A DNA stretch of 64,000 bases from Pseudomonas xionganensis. Lineage in GTDB: Bacteria > Pseudomonadota > Gammaproteobacteria > Pseudomonadales > Pseudomonadaceae. Positions within the stretch are counted from its first letter, which is position 1. Each line of letters opens with the position of its first letter. The notes below the pieces were generated by a model. It did not search any database, was not told the origin of the DNA, and saw nothing but the letters and a program-made list of their open reading frames with translations. Below, piece by piece: positions 60,259 to 64,000 of the stretch. The stretch is from NCBI RefSeq assembly GCF_009763245.1, contig NZ_WKJZ01000001.1, forward strand, positions 758,355 through 822,354, read 5' to 3'. The position numbers and the translations under genes are program-made.

Positions 60259-63200
60259 ATGGGTGATCGGCACGATTATGTCGCCCTGGAATGGGTCAAG
60301 GGCGAAATCTCGGAAACCCTGAAACAGGCGCGTCAGGCCCTGGAGGCGTTCGTCGAGAACCCGCAGGACGCAACACGCATGCGTTTCTGCCAGACCTATG
60401 TGCATCAGGTGCTGGGTACCCTGCAGATGGTCGAGTTCTATGGCGCCGCGCTGCTTGCCGAAGAGATGGAGCAGCTGACCCAGGCCTTGATCGATGGCCG
60501 CGTGAGCAACCAGGCCGAAGCCCTGGAAGTGCTGATGCAGGCCATTCTGCAGCTGCCGGTGTACCTCGACCGCATCCAGACCGCTCGTCGCGACCTGCCG
60601 ATGGTGGTGTTGCCACTGCTCAACGACCTGCGTGCCGCCCGTGGCGAGAAGCTGCTGTCGGAAACCAGCCTGTTCGCCCCGGATATGTCCCAGCGCCAGG
60701 CTGCCCTGTCCAGCGAAACCCTGGCCGAGCGTGGCACTGCCGAGTTGCCGGCGCTGCTGCGCAAGTTGCGGCAGATGCTGCAGGTGGCGCTGGTCGGGGT
60801 GATCCGTAACCAGGATCTGCCCACCAACCTGAACTATATGGCGCGGGTCTTCGCCCGTCTGGAGAACCTCTGCCAGGATTCCCCCCTGGGCCCGCTGTGG
60901 CAGGTCGCCTCCGGCCTGGTCGAAGGGCTGGCCAATGGTGGCGTGAGCAACGGCACCTCGGTGCGCACCCTGCTGCGTCAGGTCGACAAGGAACTCAAGC
61001 GTCTGCTCGACCAGGGCGCCGCCGGCCTCAACCAGGCGGCCCCGGACGACCTGCTGAAGAACCTGCTGTTCTATGTGGCCAAGGCGCCGGCGCAGTCGCC
61101 GCGCATCAATCAGATCAAGGAACGCTACCGGCTGGATGATGCCCTGCCGGACCACGCCGTGGTGGACGAGGAACGTGCCCGCCTGGCCGGGCCGGACCGC
61201 GATGCCATGCGCTCGGTGGTGGCGGCCCTTTGCGAAGAGCTGGTGCGGGTCAAGGACAGCCTCGATCTGTTCGTACGCAGTGATCGCAGTCAGGTGGCCG
61301 ATTTACAGGCCCTGGCCGCGCCGCTCAAGCAGATCGCCGATACCCTGGCGGTGCTCGGCTTTGCCCAGCCGCGCAAGGTAATTGCCGATCAGCTGGAGGT
61401 GATCAACGGCCTGGTCAAGGGGCAGGGCGAGCCCAACGATGCCGTGCTGATGGATGTAGCTGGAGCCTTGCTGTATGTCGAGGCCACCCTGGCCGGCATG
61501 GTCGGCCCGGCCGATGATCAGCCGAACGAACAGAGCCATCTGCCCACCACCGATGTCGGGCAGATCCACCAGCTGGTGATCAAGGAAGCGCGCAACGGCC
61601 TGGAGCAGGCCAAAGACGCCATCATCGAATTTATCGCCTCGCAGTGGAACCATGAGCACCTGGCCCGTGTGCCCGAGCTGCTGACCCAGGTCCGTGGCGG
61701 CCTGGCCATGATCCCCCTGCAGCGCGCGGCCGATCTGCTCAATGCCTGCAACCGTTACATTCAGGAGCAGCTGCTGGCACGCAAGGCCGTGCCCAACTGG
61801 CAGAACCTCGACACCCTGGCCGATGCCATCACCAGCGTCGAGTATTACCTGGAGCGCCTGGCCGAAGATCACGCCAGCCAGGGCGAGATGATCCTCGATG
61901 TAGCCGAGGAAAGTCTGGAAAGCCTGGGTTACGCCCTCAAGGAAAAGCCCTCGATTCTCGATCGTATCGAGCCGGCTCCCGAGCCGGAGCAGCCGGCGGT
62001 TTCGCCCTTGGCCAACCCCCTGGATGAGATCGAAGTCCTGGCGCCTGAAGGCGAGCCGGATGCGGAGATCGTCCTGGAACTGCCGGAAGTCGAGCTGGAC
62101 GCGCCCACCGAGCTGGAGCTGAGTGCAGATCTGAGCAGCGATTTTGCCGAACTGCAGAGCATCGCGCCGGCAGACGAGGCCGACAGTGAGCCGCTGGCTG
62201 ACGAAGCCTTCGAGTTGCTGGATGTTACTGCGGATGAGCCGCTGTCCGAGGCACCACCCGCCGCCGATGAGCCGGCTGATCTCGCACTGGACAGTCTTGA
62301 GCTGGACGCCGCTGATGACCCGGCGCAGTGGGACGAAATCGAATTGGCCAGCCTGGAGCTGCCGGATGTCGAGCTGCCCAGTGCGCCGCTGCCGGCCGAG
62401 CCCGAAGCACCGGTCGAGAAGCCCCTGTCCATGGCCGATGTGATGGCCGCGCCGGTGCAGGCGATCAACCCGCCGGCCCACGATGTGCCACAGAGCCTGC
62501 TGCCGCCACCGGCCGATGAAGAACCGGTGGATGAAGAGCTGCTGGAAGTCTTTGTCGAAGAAGCCGGCGAAGTGTTGGAAACCATTGCCGAATTCTTCCC
62601 GGCCTGGTGTGCCGATACCGATAACAAGGACGCCCTGACCGAAGTGCGGCGCGCCTTCCATACCCTCAAGGGCAGCGGCCGCATGGTTCGCGCCCTGGTG
62701 ATTGGCGAGCTGGCCTGGTCCATCGAGAACCTGCTCAACCGGGTGCTGGATCGCAGCGTCAAGCCGGGCGTCGAAGTGCAGCAGGTGATCGCCGAAGTGA
62801 TCGCGCTGATGCCGGCCCTGGTCGAGGAGTTCGCCCAGCATGCCCAGCGTCAGCGCGATGATGTCGATCAGCTGGCCGCCACCGCCCATGCCCTGGCCAA
62901 GGGTCAGCTGCCGTTGGCCAGCGAGCCCGGGGCAGAGCAGGCGGAAGAGCCCACAGCAGAGAATCAGGCCGACAGTGCCGTCGCCCAGCAGCCGGCGCCG
63001 CTGGCCGAGTGCGCTGCCGAGGCCGAAGGGCTTGATCCGCAGTTGCTGGAAATCTTCCGCAACGAGGCGGAAATGCACCTGGATACCCTGGTCGGCTTCC
63101 TTGCCGATTGTGCCCAGGAACTGCCGCAGCCGGTGACCGATGACCTGCAGCGCGCCCTGCATACCCTCAAGGGCAGCGCCTCCATGGCCGGCATCGTGCC

Positions 63201-64000
63201 GGTAGCGGAGATTGCCGCGCCGCTGGAGAAGCTGGTCAAGGAATTCAAGGGCAACCTGATCCCCATGGATCTGGCCGAGGCCGAGCTGCTGAGCAGCGCG
63301 GAAAAGCTGTTCCGTCTGGGCCTGGAACAGCTGGAAACTCAGCCCCTGGCTCCGCTGCCGGGTGCCGACGCCTTCCTCGAAAGGGTTCAGCAGTTGCATC
63401 AGGAACGCCTGGCCCATGCCGAGAGCAGCCGCGAGCAGGATGCCGGTGGCAACAAGCGTGACCCGCAGATGATCAGCATCTTCCTCGCCGAAGGCATGGA
63501 CATTCTGCTGGACGCCGAAGATCTGCTGCGTCGCTGGCATGCCAACCCTTCCGAACGCCAGGAGTTGGGTGCTCTGCTGGACGAGCTGACCACCCTGGGG
63601 CGTGGTGCCGAAATGGCGGAGCTGCCGCAGATCGAAGAACTGTGCGAGGCCCTGCTGGACCTTTACGGCGCGGTGCAGGAAGGCAGCCTCGGGGTCAGCG
63701 AGCGCTTCTTCAATGAGGCGGAGAAAGCCCATGAAGCCCTGATCGGCATGATGGATCAGGTCGCCGCCATGCTGGAAGTCAGCCCGCAGCCTGAACGGGT
63801 TGAGGCCTTGCGTGCTCTGCTGGGCGAAGCGCTCGACCCGCAGGCCCTGGCGCTACTGTCTGCTGCCGATGGCAGTGTCCTCGAAGTCATCGAAATGGAC
63901 GCTGTGCCGGGCGCGCTTGAAGAAGTGAGCTTCGACCTGCAGCCTGAAGCCGAAGCCGAAGCCGAAGCCGAAGCCGAAGCCGAAGCCGAAGCCGAAGCCG
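60259..64000 (+). CDS. chpA: Pilus chemosensory hybrid kinase ChpA (3' end outside window)
   Basis: At least 1247 residues are visible; the gene runs off the end. The start MGDRHDYVALEWVKGEI matches P. aeruginosa ChpA; an ATG at 60244 would add five residues. Seen in order: an N-terminal Hpt-like pseudo-domain (YVHQVLGTLQMVEF), long helical parts, an acidic Pro/Glu-rich linker (about 570-760), an Hpt domain with RRAFHTLKGSGRM, another with LQRALHTLKGSASM, a further helical part, and an Ala-Glu repeat. The kinase, CheW and receiver domains should follow outside the window. It is the core histidine kinase for type IV pilus control. Confidence 0.95.
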   Translation, partial: MGDRHDYVALEWVKGEISETLKQARQALEAFVENPQDATRMRFCQTYVHQVLGTLQMVEFYGAALLAEEMEQLTQALIDGRVSNQAEALEVLMQAILQLPVYLDRIQTARRDLPMVVLPLLNDLRAARGEKLLSETSLFAPDMSQRQAALSSETLAERGTAELPALLRKLRQMLQVALVGVIRNQDLPTNLNYMARVFARLENLCQDSPLGPLWQVASGLVEGLANGGVSNGTSVRTLLRQVDKELKRLLDQGAAGLNQAAPDDLLKNLLFYVAKAPAQSPRINQIKERYRLDDALPDHAVVDEERARLAGPDRDAMRSVVAALCEELVRVKDSLDLFVRSDRSQVADLQALAAPLKQIADTLAVLGFAQPRKVIADQLEVINGLVKGQGEPNDAVLMDVAGALLYVEATLAGMVGPADDQPNEQSHLPTTDVGQIHQLVIKEARNGLEQAKDAIIEFIASQWNHEHLARVPELLTQVRGGLAMIPLQRAADLLNACNRYIQEQLLARKAVPNWQNLDTLADAITSVEYYLERLAEDHASQGEMILDVAEESLESLGYALKEKPSILDRIEPAPEPEQPAVSPLANPLDEIEVLAPEGEPDAEIVLELPEVELDAPTELELSADLSSDFAELQSIAPADEADSEPLADEAFELLDVTADEPLSEAPPAADEPADLALDSLELDAADDPAQWDEIELASLELPDVELPSAPLPAEPEAPVEKPLSMADVMAAPVQAINPPAHDVPQSLLPPPADEEPVDEELLEVFVEEAGEVLETIAEFFPAWCADTDNKDALTEVRRAFHTLKGSGRMVRALVIGELAWSIENLLNRVLDRSVKPGVEVQQVIAEVIALMPALVEEFAQHAQRQRDDVDQLAATAHALAKGQLPLASEPGAEQAEEPTAENQADSAVAQQPAPLAECAAEAEGLDPQLLEIFRNEAEMHLDTLVGFLADCAQELPQPVTDDLQRALHTLKGSASMAGIVPVAEIAAPLEKLVKEFKGNLIPMDLAEAELLSSAEKLFRLGLEQLETQPLAPLPGADAFLERVQQLHQERLAHAESSREQDAGGNKRDPQMISIFLAEGMDILLDAEDLLRRWHANPSERQELGALLDELTTLGRGAEMAELPQIEELCEALLDLYGAVQEGSLGVSERFFNEAEKAHEALIGMMDQVAAMLEVSPQPERVEALRALLGEALDPQALALLSAADGSVLEVIEMDAVPGALEEVSFDLQPEAEAEAEAEAEAEAEAEA
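63946..64000 (+). repeat. GAAGCC hexanucleotide tandem repeat in chpA
   Basis: Nine full copies of GAAGCC plus one base, reaching the edge of the window, so the total is unknown. It is in frame and encodes alternating Glu-Ala. Being six bases long it can change length without a frameshift and would lengthen or shorten an acidic linker between Hpt modules. Confidence 0.95.

Noticed and set aside
61303..63732. An 809-residue frame antisense to chpA
   Set aside because: Shadow of the Hpt-containing kinase gene; no ribosome site and no motif.
1..64000. tRNA, rRNA, insertion sequences, integrases or prophage genes
   Set aside because: I looked for TTCGA-type T-loops with CCA ends, transposase and integrase motifs and found none that hold up.

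Overview
The window is a 64 kb piece of a GC-rich gammaproteobacterial chromosome, almost certainly Pseudomonas or a close relative in the Pseudomonadaceae. The evidence is gene content and order. A biotin operon bioB-bioF-bioH-bioC-bioD is followed by tandem acyl-CoA dehydrogenases. A tonB3-like gene and gshB lie next to the twitching-motility chemosensory cluster pilG-pilH-pilI-pilJ-pilK-chpA. PsrA-, RccR- and BirA-type operator sequences sit where Pseudomonas would use them. I see no rRNA, tRNA, insertion sequence, prophage or CRISPR array. The window is core chromosome with short palindromic repeats scattered between genes.

Layout. 0-7.7 kb: the 3' end of an unknown membrane protein, the tRNA hydroxylation gene trhP, a DnaQ-like exonuclease paired with a cNMP/CBS/DUF294 protein, and two overlapping periplasmic binding proteins. 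7.7-14.8 kb: malate synthase G (glcB), a GNAT acetyltransferase, a double-ACT regulator, rarD, srkA, comF and a small membrane protein. 14.8-19.6 kb: the biotin operon behind a promoter that overlaps a BirA operator. 19.6-26.8 kb: a short flagellar-rod-like protein, a SprA-type metalloprotease and three separately terminated acyl-CoA dehydrogenases, the first with a PsrA box at its promoter. 26.8-33.5 kb: a PAP2 phosphatase, hslO, pckA, a RecQ-type helicase without HRDC and a yeast-type cytosine deaminase. 33.5-37 kb: a four-gene MCE lipid-transport operon. 37-44.9 kb: a DHH phosphoesterase, small ORFs, a methyltransferase, an AlmA/EthA-like monooxygenase, and a cupredoxin gene fused by overlap to a GGDEF-EAL sensor gene. 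44.9-50.8 kb: a LysR regulator divergent from an acyl-CoA catabolic operon. 50.8-55.5 kb: kbp, yrfG, nudE, cysQ, tonB3 and gshB. 55.7-64 kb: the Pil-Chp cluster, with chpA running off the end in a GAAGCC tandem repeat.

How the genes fit together. Much of the window concerns life on fatty acids and C2 units: four paralogous acyl-CoA dehydrogenases, a 3-hydroxyacyl-CoA dehydrogenase and a thioesterase supply acetyl-CoA, malate synthase runs the glyoxylate shunt, and PckA starts gluconeogenesis. glcB and pckA share a matching inverted repeat (TGTAGT...ACTACA), which suggests one regulator for both. The last third concerns surface behaviour: a c-di-GMP enzyme coupled to a cupredoxin, TonB3, and the chemosensory system for type IV pili.

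No clearly new large defence or mobile system is visible. The best candidates for under-described biology are the cupredoxin plus GGDEF-EAL module, the mini-rod protein plus metalloprotease pair, the permease-less binding-protein pair, the dispersed palindrome families (some inside operons), and the repeat tract in chpA.
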